64,000 nucleotides of DNA from CAJQHK01 sp038142525 (GCA_038142525.1 JAYQKE010000006.1:62001-126000), one strand, 5' to 3'; counted from the stretch's first letter, positions 46,612 to 56,753 are shown. Made by a program: numbers and translations. The notes: generated by a model from the sequence alone, not told the origin.

Positions 46612-48385
46612 TTATCTGAAGCTTGTTCTATTATTTCTAATAAAGAACTCATTATTAGTAATTCTGAAGTTAATATACCATTTTTAGCATTTGGGCCATA
46701 TACTATATTAAAAGGTATGGCGTAGCGATTATACCCCTTCATATAATCTAATATTTTTTGATTTGGTTTTGTCATATCTCCTCTCATTGCTATTATTTCT
46801 CCAGATTTGATTTTATTGCTAATCTTAGTTTTATTTAAGACAGTAAATTTATTAACTTTGCAAGTTATGCACCAATCGGCTGTTATATCAACTAATATAA
46901 TTTTATCTTGTTTTATATATTTTTGAAGAAGAGTTTCATCAAATTTAATCCATAATTTATTATAATTCTTTTCATGCGATTCTATCTTATTATGTAATTT
47001 AATAGGAAAAACCAAAGTAATTACAGATATAATTAGTAAAATTATTAATCTTTTGAGATAATTAATTTTATTATTACTAATTTTCAAGAATGCCAATATA
47101 GAAATTAATAATAAAGTAACAAACATTGACGAGGCAAAGCCGATATTATTTAAAATAATATAGATGATCCAAATCAATGTTGCTATCAATAGTCCTGACA
47201 TAAGATGTTTAACATTTTTAGTCCAAGCACCAGATTGTGGTAGTAATTTTATAGAATGTGGGAATAATATTAAAATAAAATAGGGAAAGGCGAATCCAAT
47301 AGATATGGCAAAAAATATTGCTAAAATTATTAAGATATTCTGAGTTAAAGCAAAAGAGATTGATGTACCAAGAAATGGTGCAGAACAAGGAGTTGCCAAT
47401 AGAACTGCCAATATTCCAGAAAGAAAATTAGCAATAAAGATGTTTTTTTCTCTCTCCTTTCGGGTAATTTTACGATTTAATCCTGATATTAAATTTGAAC
47501 TAAAATTTATATCAAAATTGCCAAATAAATTTGCTATGAAGATGGTTAAAATTATGGCAATGATAATCAGAAAATATGGATTTTGAAATTGCAAACCCCA
47601 ACCAAATCGATTGCCAACTTCCCTGAGTAAGATGGTAAAAAATGCTAATAGCAAAAAGGTAAAAATAATACCCAAAATAGTTGCAAGATATATTTTTTTA
47701 ACTCTTGCTACCTTAAGATTACGATATTTTACAACTGACATTAATTTTACAGATAAAACAGGTAAAACGCAGGGCATAATATTTAAGATTAACCCGCCAA
47801 TAAAGGCAAAGAAGATAATTTTTAAAAAATATTTATAGTTAAAATTATCTTTAATTTCATCAGTAAATTTACTAATTAGCGAAAGTGATTTATGATCAAT
47901 TTCTTTATTTTTGATATGTAGGGATATTTTATTTTCAGCAGGAATGCATATTTTATTACAGATTCCATAATTGATTTTAAGATTTATCAAAACATCCTCA
48001 TTAGGGTTGATAATATTAAGTTTGATTGGAATTATTACCTCATTTTCATAGATATTATACCAGTAAGTTTCATCATCAAATGTTTCAGATTTTTTGGTTG
48101 CTTCTGGCCATAAAATCTGATGATTGCTGATATCAATATTTTTAGAATTTGTAAAATCAAATTGAGGTTCTTGAGAAAAGCTATTTTTTTCTGGTGAATA
48201 TATATACCAATCTGGTTTGATTTTAAAATAAACTCCTAAGATTAGGTCATTATTTTTATCAAAACTTGATATTAGTGAGATATTGGCAGATTTATTATTA
48301 TTTGAGTGAAATTCTGTTTGAGCTTGACTTTGATATTAAAAGAAAATAATAGTAAGATTGTAAAAATAATTTTTCTTACTTGCAT
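46608..48385 (-). CDS. dsbD: thiol:disulfide interchange protein DsbD (one frameshift)
   Basis: Three-domain protein. ATG 48385 gives a signal peptide; a shift near 48335 leads into the N-terminal periplasmic domain (FKIKPDWYIYSPEKNSF, YGICNKICIPAE with its Cys pair). The membrane part has MPCVLPVLSVKL and ATPCSAPFLGTS, each with its redox Cys, in about eight helices. The C-terminal thioredoxin domain has VDITADWCITCKVNKF. Passes electrons from the cytosol to periplasmic thiols; heads the dsbD-ialB-doxX-xseB-protease cluster. Confidence 0.92.
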
Positions 48386-48442
48386 AGAATTTACTTTAAT
48401 GTTTAAATTGATATCCCTAAAATCTATTTTTTAAAAATTTAC

Positions 48443-48502
48443 GGAAACTTGTTGGAAAACTAAAAATTTCGTAAGATATTTTTAGTTTCTCAGATTTTAC
48501 TA
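48443..48502. mobile_element. degenerate MITE 4
   Basis: GGAAAACTAAAAATTTCGTA followed by AGATATTTTTAGTTTCTCAG keeps the AACTAAAA/TTTTAGTTT palindrome and a partial TCTCAGA end of the MITEs, but the outer GGAACC ends are lost. Between divergent dsbD and the zinc-finger gene. Confidence 0.4.
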
Positions 48503-48544
48503 TGGTAATATTAGTAAAATTAAAAATAAATCATTTTATAGTTT

Positions 48545-48703
48545 ATGACAAAAGAGGATATAGGTCAGAATGTAAAAAAAATATCTTGTAGTGGTGATGA
48601 TAATTTATCAAAACATCCATTAATTTATCTTGATATTAAGAACAAAAAACAAGCTATTTGTCCTTATTGTGGTAAAATATTCTTAAATAAAAACATAAAA
48701 TAA
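48545..48703 (+). CDS. zinc-finger protein (NDUFS6-like, zf-CHCC)
   Basis: 52 residues. The pattern ISCSGDDNLSKHPLIYLDIK and AICPYCGKIF gives the C-x8-H-x14-C-x2-C zinc site of small alphaproteobacterial proteins related to the NDUFS6 subunit of complex I. Its TAA overlaps the ATG of purA (TAATG). Confidence 0.82.
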   Translation: MTKEDIGQNVKKISCSGDDNLSKHPLIYLDIKNKKQAICPYCGKIFLNKNIK

Positions 48704-49989
48704 TGAGCAATATTGTTATTATTGGATTACAGTGGGGTGACGAAGGTAAAGGAAAATTAGTAGATTTTTTATCCGATTCTTTTGATGCTGTAGTTCGTTT
48801 CCAAGGTGGTCATAATGCTGGTCATACAATTAAAAATAATGGTAAGACTTATAAATTGAGTATCCTACCTTCTGGATTGATTCAAAATAAATATTCTGTT
48901 ATTGGCTCTGGTGTAGTTGTGGACCCATTTACTTTATTAGATGAGATTAAAAATTTAAAAGAAGCTGGAATAAACATCTCTCCTGATAATTTAAATATTG
49001 CTGATAATTGTTCTTTAATTTTTTCTTTTCATAAGGATTTAGATGCAATCTTAGAAAGTAATAAGGGTAAGAAAAAAATAGGAACTACTGGCAGAGGTAT
49101 TGGACCTGCTTATGAGGATCGAGTTGGCAGAAGGTCAATTAGGATTTGCGATTTGATGAATGAAGAAGTCCTTGCTGAAAGATTAGAGAATATTTTATTT
49201 TATCATAATGTTTTGAGGAAAGGCTTTGGTCTTGAAAAGATTAATTTTAAGTTAATTTTAAAGGAAATTTTAGCTATCAGAGAGGAAATTATTCCATATT
49301 GTAAAGATTCTTTTGAAATCACTAGAAAGTTAAAGGCTAAAAAAAATATTATGTTTGAGGGTGCTCAGGGAGCTCTTTTGGACGTTGCTAACGGAACTTA
49401 TCCTTTCGTTACTTCTTCTCATACTATTAGTGGTGCTGCTTTTGTGGGTGGTTGCGTTGCAACATCTGATATTGACAAAACTATTGGAATTTTAAAGGCC
49501 TATACTACTCGTGTTGGATCTGGGCCTTTTCCAACTGAGTTAGATGATGAGATAGGTCAATTTTTAAAATTAGAGGGGGCTGAAATTGGAACGGTTACTG
49601 GTCGTGATAGAAGATGTGGCTGGTTTGATGTTGCCCTTGTTAAAAAGGCAATTACCTTATCAAGTGTTAATTCTGTTGTTTTAACTAAATTGGATGTTTT
49701 GGATAAGTTGGAGAAGATTAAAATTTGTACCTCTTATGATATTGATGGTAAAATTTATGATTATTTGCCAAATAGAATTGATTTACAAAATAAGGCTAAA
49801 CCAATTTATGAAGAAATGGCTGGTTGGCAAGAATCGGTTAGAAATATTACAAAAATTGAAGATCTGCCAGAAAATGCTATCAAATATATTAAAAGAATTG
49901 AAAAGATTTGTGGTATAAATATTGATATTATTTCTACTGGTCCAGATAGAAAAGAAACTATTATAGTTGATACTGATGTTATAAAATAA
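48703..49989 (+). CDS. purA: adenylosuccinate synthetase
   Basis: 428 residues, intact. Joins IMP and aspartate with GTP. Seen: IGLQWGDEGKGKLVDFL (P-loop-like), FQGGHNAGHTI with the catalytic His, GTTGRGIGPAYEDRVGRRSI, MFEGAQGALLDVANGTYPFV, TRVGSGPFPTEL and TGRDRRCGWFDVAL. First committed step from IMP to AMP. Confidence 0.97.
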   Translation: MSNIVIIGLQWGDEGKGKLVDFLSDSFDAVVRFQGGHNAGHTIKNNGKTYKLSILPSGLIQNKYSVIGSGVVVDPFTLLDEIKNLKEAGINISPDNLNIADNCSLIFSFHKDLDAILESNKGKKKIGTTGRGIGPAYEDRVGRRSIRICDLMNEEVLAERLENILFYHNVLRKGFGLEKINFKLILKEILAIREEIIPYCKDSFEITRKLKAKKNIMFEGAQGALLDVANGTYPFVTSSHTISGAAFVGGCVATSDIDKTIGILKAYTTRVGSGPFPTELDDEIGQFLKLEGAEIGTVTGRDRRCGWFDVALVKKAITLSSVNSVVLTKLDVLDKLEKIKICTSYDIDGKIYDYLPNRIDLQNKAKPIYEEMAGWQESVRNITKIEDLPENAIKYIKRIEKICGINIDIISTGPDRKETIIVDTDVIK

Positions 49990-49993
49990 TTAA

Positions 49994-51157
49994 ATGGCAG
50001 AATCCAAAAAAATTACTGTTGCTCAAATTTTGCCAACCATTGAAAATGGTGGTGTTGAGAGAGGGGTTTTTGATTTATCAAAATTTGCCTTATCTTGTCA
50101 GGATCTGGAAATGATAGTTATTTCTGCTTCTGGATCAATGTTAAAGCGGTTTCAGCAACATAAAATTAAACATATTAATCTTCCTGTAAATAGTAAGAAC
50201 CCTATTCAGATAATTTTAAATATTTTTAGAATTAGAAAGATTATTAAAAAATATGACATTGATATTTGTCATGTTAGATCTAGAGCGCCTGCTTGGAGTG
50301 TTTATTTTGCTTGTAAAAAAACAAGATGTAAATTTTTAACCACTTTTCATGGGCTTTATTCTTTTAAAGGTTTATTTTCTAATAATTCTTTTTTGAAGAG
50401 GAAATATAATTCTATTATGGTGCAATCAAATTTGATTATTGCTGTATCAAATTTTATCAAAAATCATATCATTAAGGAATATTTGGTAGCAGAAGATAGG
50501 ATAAAAGTAATTCATAGAGGTTCTGATATTAAATATTTCAACAAGGATAATGTTCATAAGGAAAGAATTGTTAAATTGATAGAAAAATTGCAATTGACAG
50601 ATGATAAGAATGTTATTCTTCTTCCTGGAAGATTTAGTTCTTGGAAAGGGCATAATTTATTATTAGATGCCTTGGAGCGCATTAAGTCTGAAGATTTTAT
50701 CTGTTTGATGGTTGGTAAATCCAATAATAGTTACACTGATGATTTAGAGAAAAAAATTAAAGAAAAGGATTTACAGGGTAAGGTAAGGATTTTAGGTCAG
50801 ATATCTGACATGCCCGCTCTTTATATGATTTCTAGCGTTATATTGTCAACAAGTACCAGGCCCGAGGCTTTTGGTAGAATTGCAATTGAGGCTGGTGCTA
50901 TGGAAAAGATAATTATTGCCACAAATTTAGGCGGCGCTAAAGAAACTGTTATTAATGGTGAAACTGGATTTTTATTTGATCATAAAAATCCTTCTGAATT
51001 ATGTCAAAAAATTCAACATACCCTATCTTTAGATTTAGAAAAAAGACAAGAGATGGGTAAAAAAGCTAGAAAAAGGGTGGAAGAATATTTTTCTAGTGAA
51101 AAAATGATGTCAGATACCGTAGAAATTTATAAAAATATTATTGTAAAATATTATTAG
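49994..51157 (+). CDS. family 4 glycosyltransferase
   Basis: 387 residues, GT-B fold. QILPTIENGGVERGVFDLSK opens the N-terminal domain; the C-terminal domain has LLPGRFSSWKGHNLLLDALE, LGQISDMPALYMISSVILST and the sugar-nucleotide motif PEAFGRIAIEAGAM (E-x7-E) followed by NLGGAKETVINGETGFLF. Likely adds a sugar to LPS or another envelope glycan; acceptor unknown. Starts 4 bases after purA. Confidence 0.87.
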   Translation: MAESKKITVAQILPTIENGGVERGVFDLSKFALSCQDLEMIVISASGSMLKRFQQHKIKHINLPVNSKNPIQIILNIFRIRKIIKKYDIDICHVRSRAPAWSVYFACKKTRCKFLTTFHGLYSFKGLFSNNSFLKRKYNSIMVQSNLIIAVSNFIKNHIIKEYLVAEDRIKVIHRGSDIKYFNKDNVHKERIVKLIEKLQLTDDKNVILLPGRFSSWKGHNLLLDALERIKSEDFICLMVGKSNNSYTDDLEKKIKEKDLQGKVRILGQISDMPALYMISSVILSTSTRPEAFGRIAIEAGAMEKIIIATNLGGAKETVINGETGFLFDHKNPSELCQKIQHTLSLDLEKRQEMGKKARKRVEEYFSSEKMMSDTVEIYKNIIVKYY

Positions 51158-51185
51158 CGAGTTTTTCAGGATTGGTTAGTTACAG

Positions 51186-51614
51186 CTAAGGTTTGGAATT
51201 GGTATTAATATTATCATCGAGTATTTTTTTGATATCATTCAAAAATAAATCATAAAATTCTTGTCTAAATTCTGCTTTAGATATTAGATTAAAGGCTTTT
51301 TTAACGGTTAAATGTTTTTCAAAAATCTCCTTACCAAATTTTTCATAACATTCTAATATAAATTCACCCTTTGGTGATAGATCATAAGTTTCATTGCTTA
51401 ATTCATCCATATCAAAATTTTCATAATTTCTTAGAATATCCTCTATGTCATTGGCAACATAATGCCTAATATCATGAATTGTTTTGGGGTATGATTTTTT
51501 AAATAATTTGTAGAATAATGTGAATGGAGAATATTTGATTGATTTTTTAAGGAAATTATTAATTCCAATTTCAATTTCTCTGACTATTTCTAAGGAAAAA
51601 TCTTTGATTATCAT
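51186..51614 (-). CDS. conserved-looking hypothetical protein
   Basis: 142 residues, not recognised. Mostly helical and mixed-charge (FSLEIVREIEIGINNFLKKS, KTIHDIRHYVANDIEDILRN, KFGKEIFEKHLTVKKAFNLI), with no Cys, signal or membrane segment. It shares a single base with the stop of the ABC ATPase upstream, so both are likely co-translated; a cytosolic accessory role is conceivable. Confidence 0.55.
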   Translation of the reverse strand: MIIKDFSLEIVREIEIGINNFLKKSIKYSPFTLFYKLFKKSYPKTIHDIRHYVANDIEDILRNYENFDMDELSNETYDLSPKGEFILECYEKFGKEIFEKHLTVKKAFNLISKAEFRQEFYDLFLNDIKKILDDNINTNSKP

Positions 51615-52344
51615 TAATTATTATTTGATGAATCGATAGATTGAATAAAAGATTTTTCTAAATTATCGGTTTTTTGTTCTTTTTTCAAAATATCACTATT
51701 GCCGACAAATATAATTTTACCGCCATGTAAAATGGCAATTCTATCGCAAATCTCATCAATATCTGACAATATATGTGAACTAAAAAATATGGAATGACCC
51801 TGATTTTTGTAATTTAATAATTGTTTTTTTAGTGTAATTCTGGCCTTTGGATCAAGACCGCTCATTGGTTCATCTAATATTATTAGCTTATTTTTGGTTA
51901 AAAAACTTGCCATAAGACCAATTTTCTGGGTCATTCCTTTTGAATATTTTGAAATTTTTTCTGGTAGAATTTTGGATCTAGATCTAAATTTTTTGCCAGT
52001 ATTTCTGCCTCCTCTAAGTTAAAATTAATTTTGTGGAATCCAAGATTTAATTTTAAAAAGTCAATTCCAGTAAGATGGGTAGATGGTTGAAATTTTTCTG
52101 GTAGATAGCAAATATTTGTTCTAGATTTTGGGTTTTTATGATCCTGACCAAAAATTTTAACTTGGCCAGAATCTGCATCTAATAAATCAATAATGATTTT
52201 TATCAAGGTAGTTTTCCCAGCTCCATTAAGACCAATAAATCCAAATATTTCATTTTCATTAACAGAAAGACAGATATCGTTTAAAGTTTCTCTCGTCGCA
52301 AATGATTTAAATATATGATCTATTACTAATGGATTATCAGACAT
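51614..52344 (-). CDS. ABC transporter ATP-binding protein (one frameshift)
   Basis: About 242 residues in two frames. Walker A GLNGAGKTTLIKII, YLPEKFQPSTHLTG, then after a missing A near 51965 ILPEKISKYSKGMTQKIGL with the signature, Walker B LIILDEPMSGLDP and switch region SIFFSSHILSDIDEICD. Most like CcmA/NatA-type exporters' ATPases. No membrane partner is adjacent, so the permease must be elsewhere or missing. Confidence 0.86.
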
Positions 52345-52352
52345 TTAGAAGA

Positions 52353-52712
52353 TTAATTACTTTTCATACTTAATATTGCGTCATTGGTTTCTTCTAACAG
52401 AGATTTTATTTCCTCATAAATTCTGATTCTTTCTTCCTTTTCATATCCCTCATCTTTATTTTGATTTTCAATTATGAATTCGGATAATTTAACCGCACCG
52501 ACAGAAGAGCAAGATCCTTTTAATGAATGTAAGACAGAATACCATTGATATTGATTAGAGTTCGAGGATTTTGCTACTTCTTTTATTTCTGCTATTTGTT
52601 CTTTTGTACTTGATATGAAAATATTGATAAGCTCATTTTTAAATTCACTATCTCCATTGGTTATATTTTCAAAAACTTCTTTATTTAATATAGGCTTTTC
52701 AGTGGTTGACAT
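52353..52712 (-). CDS. Hpt (histidine phosphotransfer) domain protein
   Basis: 119 residues. A single helical bundle with WYSVLHSLKGSCSSVGAVKL; the His of HSLKGSC is the expected phospho-acceptor. Stand-alone Hpt proteins relay phosphate between a hybrid kinase and a response regulator; no kinase or regulator gene is in the window. Located between holB (3 bases) and the ABC ATPase (8 bases). Confidence 0.85.
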   Translation of the reverse strand: MSTTEKPILNKEVFENITNGDSEFKNELINIFISSTKEQIAEIKEVAKSSNSNQYQWYSVLHSLKGSCSSVGAVKLSEFIIENQNKDEGYEKEERIRIYEEIKSLLEETNDAILSMKSN

Positions 52713-52714
52713 AA

Positions 52715-53665
52715 TTATTTTAAATTTGTTTTGATTAATAAAATAATATTTAATATGAAGTATTTTTTATCAAGATTAAATATTTTTATATCTTGCGATA
52801 AGTTATTTATTTTATCCTGAATAGAAAATATTTTTTCCATATTAATATTAACATTTTGAAAAAGACTTTCTTCTGTTAGAATAAAGTCTTGCTTCTTAAA
52901 AGATGCTATTTTTACAATTCTTAATAATAAAAGATTCATTATTTTTATAAAAATATCAAAATTTATTTCTGCAGAAGAAATCTTCTCACAAAAATTTATA
53001 ATTTCAAGCTCATTTGATAAAGTAAATGAAAAAATTAAGTTTTTATATGTATCAAGCCAATTGTTCTGGTATAAAAAGATTGCCTCTTTTATTGAATTTG
53101 ATGATATGAGGTAAAGATTTTTTAAATCTTGCTCTGAAATATCATGAAATTGATTTCTTATTATACGAGACCAGTCATCAAAATTAAATTGTTTTATTTT
53201 GATAATATTACATCTAGATTTAATAGTTTCTGGGATATTTTTAATATTATGATTAATAAGAAAAATAAAGACACCGCTTTTTGGCTCCTCTATTGTTTTT
53301 AAAACCGCATTAAAAGCATTTTTATTCATATTATCAATGGCATCGATAATAATAATTTTATTTTTAGAAATACCGCTAGATAAATTAGTAAAATCCTTAA
53401 TTTCCCTAATATCATCGATTAAAATTTTCTCCTGAGCATTTTTCTTATGGGCCTTAGCTGAAATTAGTAATATATCTGGATGGGATTCTATTTCCTGCTT
53501 CCTATCTCGATCCTTAAAGATAATTTTTTTGGCAAATTCTTTTACAAAATTAGCCTTACCATTGCCTTTTTCACCAGTTATTAAATTACAATGATGCAAT
53601 TTGTCAGCTAGAAAATTTTGCCATAAATTCTCTTCTATCTTCTTATAGCCAATGATGTCTTTCAT
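52715..53665 (-). CDS. holB: DNA polymerase III delta' subunit
   Basis: 316 residues. A clamp-loader AAA+ fold: LITGEKGNGKANFVKEFAKK (P-loop variant G-x4-GK), a segment ILIDDIREIKDFTNLSSGIS, IIIDAIDNMNKNAFNAVLKT with EEPKSGVFIFLINH and the sensor TIKSRCNIIKIKQF. The zinc-binding Cys of other clamp-loader subunits are absent, as usual for delta'. Minor-length HolB of alphaproteobacterial type. Confidence 0.85.
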   Translation of the reverse strand: MKDIIGYKKIEENLWQNFLADKLHHCNLITGEKGNGKANFVKEFAKKIIFKDRDRKQEIESHPDILLISAKAHKKNAQEKILIDDIREIKDFTNLSSGISKNKIIIIDAIDNMNKNAFNAVLKTIEEPKSGVFIFLINHNIKNIPETIKSRCNIIKIKQFNFDDWSRIIRNQFHDISEQDLKNLYLISSNSIKEAIFLYQNNWLDTYKNLIFSFTLSNELEIINFCEKISSAEINFDIFIKIMNLLLLRIVKIASFKKQDFILTEESLFQNVNINMEKIFSIQDKINNLSQDIKIFNLDKKYFILNIILLIKTNLK

Positions 53666-53750
53666 TATTATTTGATTAATGTTTGAGTAATAACAAAATC
53701 TATTTAAAATTCAGAAGATAAATAATTGCAAAATTAAATCAATTAATAAT

Positions 53751-54350
53751 ATGAAAAAAATTCTCATCGCAACGGGCAATAAGGGTAAGTTGGCTGAAAT
53801 TTCTAAATTATTGCAAGATATTAATATCTCTACTTTTGGTATTGATGATCATGATTTAAAAGAACCTGAAGAAAATGGCTTAACTTTTGAAGAAAACTCC
53901 ATCATTAAGGCCAAATATTATGGTGATCATATTGGTAAAATTGCCCTTGCTGACGATTCTGGTTTGGTAATTCCGGCAATTGATAATCAGCCGGGAATTT
54001 ATTCCGCCAGATGGGCGCCAAATAAGGATTTCAATATTGCTTTTGCAACTATTAGGGAGAAATTACAGGAAAAAAATATTGATCCAGAAAAAGAACAAGT
54101 TTCTGCTTATTTTATTTGTAATTTGTCGCTCTATAATCCTGAAGATGGCCAGATTAATTCTTTTGAGGGTAGGGTAGATGGCATTTTGCAATTCCCGCCA
54201 AAAGGAGATAAGGGTTTTGGCTATGATCCAATTTTTATTAAAAATGGTGATAATTTAACTTTTGCCGAGATCAATCCAGAAGAGAAGGAGAAAATTAGCC
54301 ATAGGGCAGAAGCTTTTAAGAAGTTAATAAAATTTTTACATAAGAATTGA
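53751..54350 (+). CDS. rdgB: XTP/dITP diphosphatase
   Basis: 199 residues, intact. ILIATGNKGKLAEISKLLQD, GLTFEENSIIKAKYYGDHIG, ALADDSGLVIPAIDNQPGIY (SARWAP follows), GRVDGILQFPPKGDKGFGYD, PIFI and EKEKISHRAEAFKKL are the HAM1/RdgB motifs. Removes dITP and XTP from the nucleotide pool. Confidence 0.95.
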   Translation: MKKILIATGNKGKLAEISKLLQDINISTFGIDDHDLKEPEENGLTFEENSIIKAKYYGDHIGKIALADDSGLVIPAIDNQPGIYSARWAPNKDFNIAFATIREKLQEKNIDPEKEQVSAYFICNLSLYNPEDGQINSFEGRVDGILQFPPKGDKGFGYDPIFIKNGDNLTFAEINPEEKEKISHRAEAFKKLIKFLHKN

Positions 54351-54379
54351 ATTAATCTCTGCCTGTTTTGTTGTTTTAA

Positions 54380-54429
54380 GGAACCTCTGAAAAACTAAAA
54401 ATTCCAATTTTTAGTTTTTCATAGGTTCC
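54380..54429. mobile_element. palindromic MITE 3
   Basis: 50-bp palindrome almost identical to MITE 2: GGAACCTCTGAAAAACTAAA and inverted TTTAGTTTTTCATAGGTTCC (one change), flanked by TTAA (54376-54379 and 54430-54433). Located 29 bases after the rdgB stop; may serve as its terminator. Confidence 0.8.
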
Positions 54430-54498
54430 TTAAGTATGGAAATTAATGCTAGAAATTTAAACAAGTTTAGGTTATTTTAATTTTTTAACCTTTCTGGT

Positions 54499-54521
54499 CA
54501 AAGCAATTTTTAATTGCTTTG
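54499..54521 (+). promoter_or_regulatory. hairpin in the thrS leader
   Basis: CAAAGCAATT-TTT-AATTGCTTTG, a perfect 10-bp stem with a 3-base loop, 30 bases before the thrS start. No T tract follows, so it is not a classic terminator; it might influence thrS translation. No T-box motif is seen. Confidence 0.4.
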
Positions 54522-54551
54522 GTCGGGGTTTAAATCAACTACACACAATCA

Positions 54552-56443
54552 ATGACTAAAATCAACATTACTTTTCCAGATGGTAATATTAAGGAATTTG
54601 ATCAAAATTCTACTGGCTTTGATATTGCAAATTCTATCTCAAAATCTTTAGCAAAAGCCTCTTTGGCCATTAAAATTAATGATGATTTTTGGGACTTATC
54701 ACGTCAGATTACCCATGATGCTAAAATTGAGCTAATCACGGCTAAATCACAGGAAGCTCTAGAAATTATCCGTCATGATCGGCCCATATTATGGCCCAGG
54801 CGGTGCAGGAATTATTTGAAAATGTACAGGTGACAATTGGTCCGGCAACTAATGATGGATTCTATTATGATTTTGCAACTTCAAAACCCTTTGCTTTAGA
54901 GGATTTAGGTAAAATTGAAAAACAAATGCAAAAAATCATTAAAAGAAATGAAAAATTGCAAAGGGAAGTTTGGGATCGTAATCGGGCCATTGAGTTTTTT
55001 CAAAAAAAAGGTGAAAAATATAAGGCGGAAATTATTCAAGATTTGCCAGAAAATGAAGAAATAACCCTTTACCGTCAGGGTGATTTTATTGATCTTTGTC
55101 GTGGTCCGCATTTACCTTCAACTTCTTATGTTAAGCATTTTAAACTTTTAAAATTGGCTGGTGCTTATTGGAGAGGTGATTCTAAAAATGAAATCTTTGC
55201 AAAGAATTTATGGTACAGCTTTTTTAACGGAGCAGGATCTTGAGCAATATTTGCATCAATTGCAGGAGGCTGAGAAAAGGGATCACCGAAAATTAGGTAA
55301 GGAATTAGATCTTTTTCATATTCAAGAAGAGGCAACAGGAGCGGTTTTTTGGCATGAAAAAGGCTATGAGCTTTATTTAATCATTGAAAATTACATTAGA
55401 AAAAAAATTAAAGATCATGGTTATATTGAGGTCAAAACCCCGCAATTAATTGACCGTGTTTTATGGGAAAAATCTGGACATTGGGATAAATTTAAGGAAA
55501 ATATGTTTATTGCCGAAAGTGAGGGTACGACTCTTGCTATTAAGCCTATGAATTGCCCAGCCCATGTGCAGATTTTTAATCAAAAATTAACTTCTTACCG
55601 TGATTTACCACTGAGAATGGCAGAATTTGGCTGTTGTCATCGTAATGAACCTTCTGGTTCATTACATGGTATTATGCGAGTTAGGGCTTTTAATCAAGAT
55701 GATGCTCATATTTTTTGTGAGGAGCATCAAATTAATGATGAAACTGTGGCTTTTTGTCAATTGCTGCAAGAAATTTACCGTGATTTTGGTTTTAAAGAGG
55801 TTAAGGTAAAATTTTCTACTAGACCAGAAGTTAGAGCTGGAACGGACGAAACTTGGGATAAGGCTGAGCAATCTTTGAAAGATGCGGTGGAAAAGGCAGA
55901 TTTGCAATATGAAATTAATGAAGGGGAGGGTGCTTTTTATGGTCCTAAATTAGAATTTGTTTTAGTTGATGCTATTGGACGAGATTGGCAATGCGGTACT
56001 TTGCAAGTTGATTTTATTATGCCAGAAAGGCTTGGTGCAACTTATATTGCTAGCGATGGTTCAAAAAAACATCCAGTAATTTGCATCGGGCAATTTTAGG
56101 TACTTTTGAAAGATTTATTGGTATTTTAATTGAAAATACGGCAGGCGCCTTTCCTTTGTGGTTGGCCCCAGTGCAGATGGTAGTCACAACAATTAGTAAT
56201 AAATTTGATGATTATGCTAAGGAGGTTTTAAGCCAGCTACAAAAAAATGATTTTAGGGCTAAAATTGATTTAAGATCAGAAAAAATCAATTATAAAATCA
56301 GGGAACATTCTTTACAAAAAATTCCTTATATTCTTATCATTGGTGAAAAGGAGGTGGCTGAGAAAAAAATTAGTATTAGGGAATTTGGTAGTAAAAAGGA
56401 AGAAGTATTGAAATTAGAGGAGTTTATTAAGAAAATTAAATAA
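54552..56443 (+). CDS. thrS: threonyl-tRNA synthetase (three frameshifts)
   Basis: About 631 residues over four frames. TGS domain (INITFPDGNIKEFDQNSTGF), shift near 54783 to AHIMAQAVQELFEN, editing domain (IGPATNDGFYYDF, FIDLCRGPHLPST), shift near 55193 to LQRIYGTAFLTEQDLEQYLH, class II core with IKPMNCPAHVQIF, CCHRNEPSGSLHGIMRVRAF and GAFYGPKLEFVLVDAIGRDW, shift near 56084 (one T missing) to LHRAILGTFERFIGILIENT and the anticodon-binding domain. Essential enzyme, so three real shifts are improbable. Confidence 0.93.
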
Positions 56444-56444
56444 T

Positions 56445-56669
56445 ATGCCTATTCGAAATATTGACGATATTGATCTTACTAAAAAAATTCCATTATATGA
56501 TGCAGGAGGTGGTCATTTAAATAATGTTAAATGTTTAGAGATTGAAGGAGATTCAGATAGCGATTCTATTATTATTTGTGTTAGTGGTTTTGGTATGTAT
56601 GAAGCTTTTGATAATGCGCGATCTTTATTGTTTTCTTTCTTTAAAGTATTTTTAAAAAAGTTACTTTAA
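56445..56669 (+). CDS. short hypothetical protein
   Basis: 74 residues, not recognised. Acidic start (NIDDIDLTKKIPLYDAGGGH), a middle ESDSDSIIICVSGFG-like part, and a Phe-rich hydrophobic end (LLFSFFKVFLKKLL). It starts two bases after the thrS stop, so it may be co-translated. Might be a truncated remnant. Confidence 0.4.
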   Translation: MPIRNIDDIDLTKKIPLYDAGGGHLNNVKCLEIEGDSDSDSIIICVSGFGMYEAFDNARSLLFSFFKVFLKKLL

Positions 56670-56753
56670 AGTTTATAATTACTATTATTAATAAAGTTTG
56701 GCAATAAAAGATAGGTCAGACTAAAATATTAAACATTTTTTAATAAATAAATT

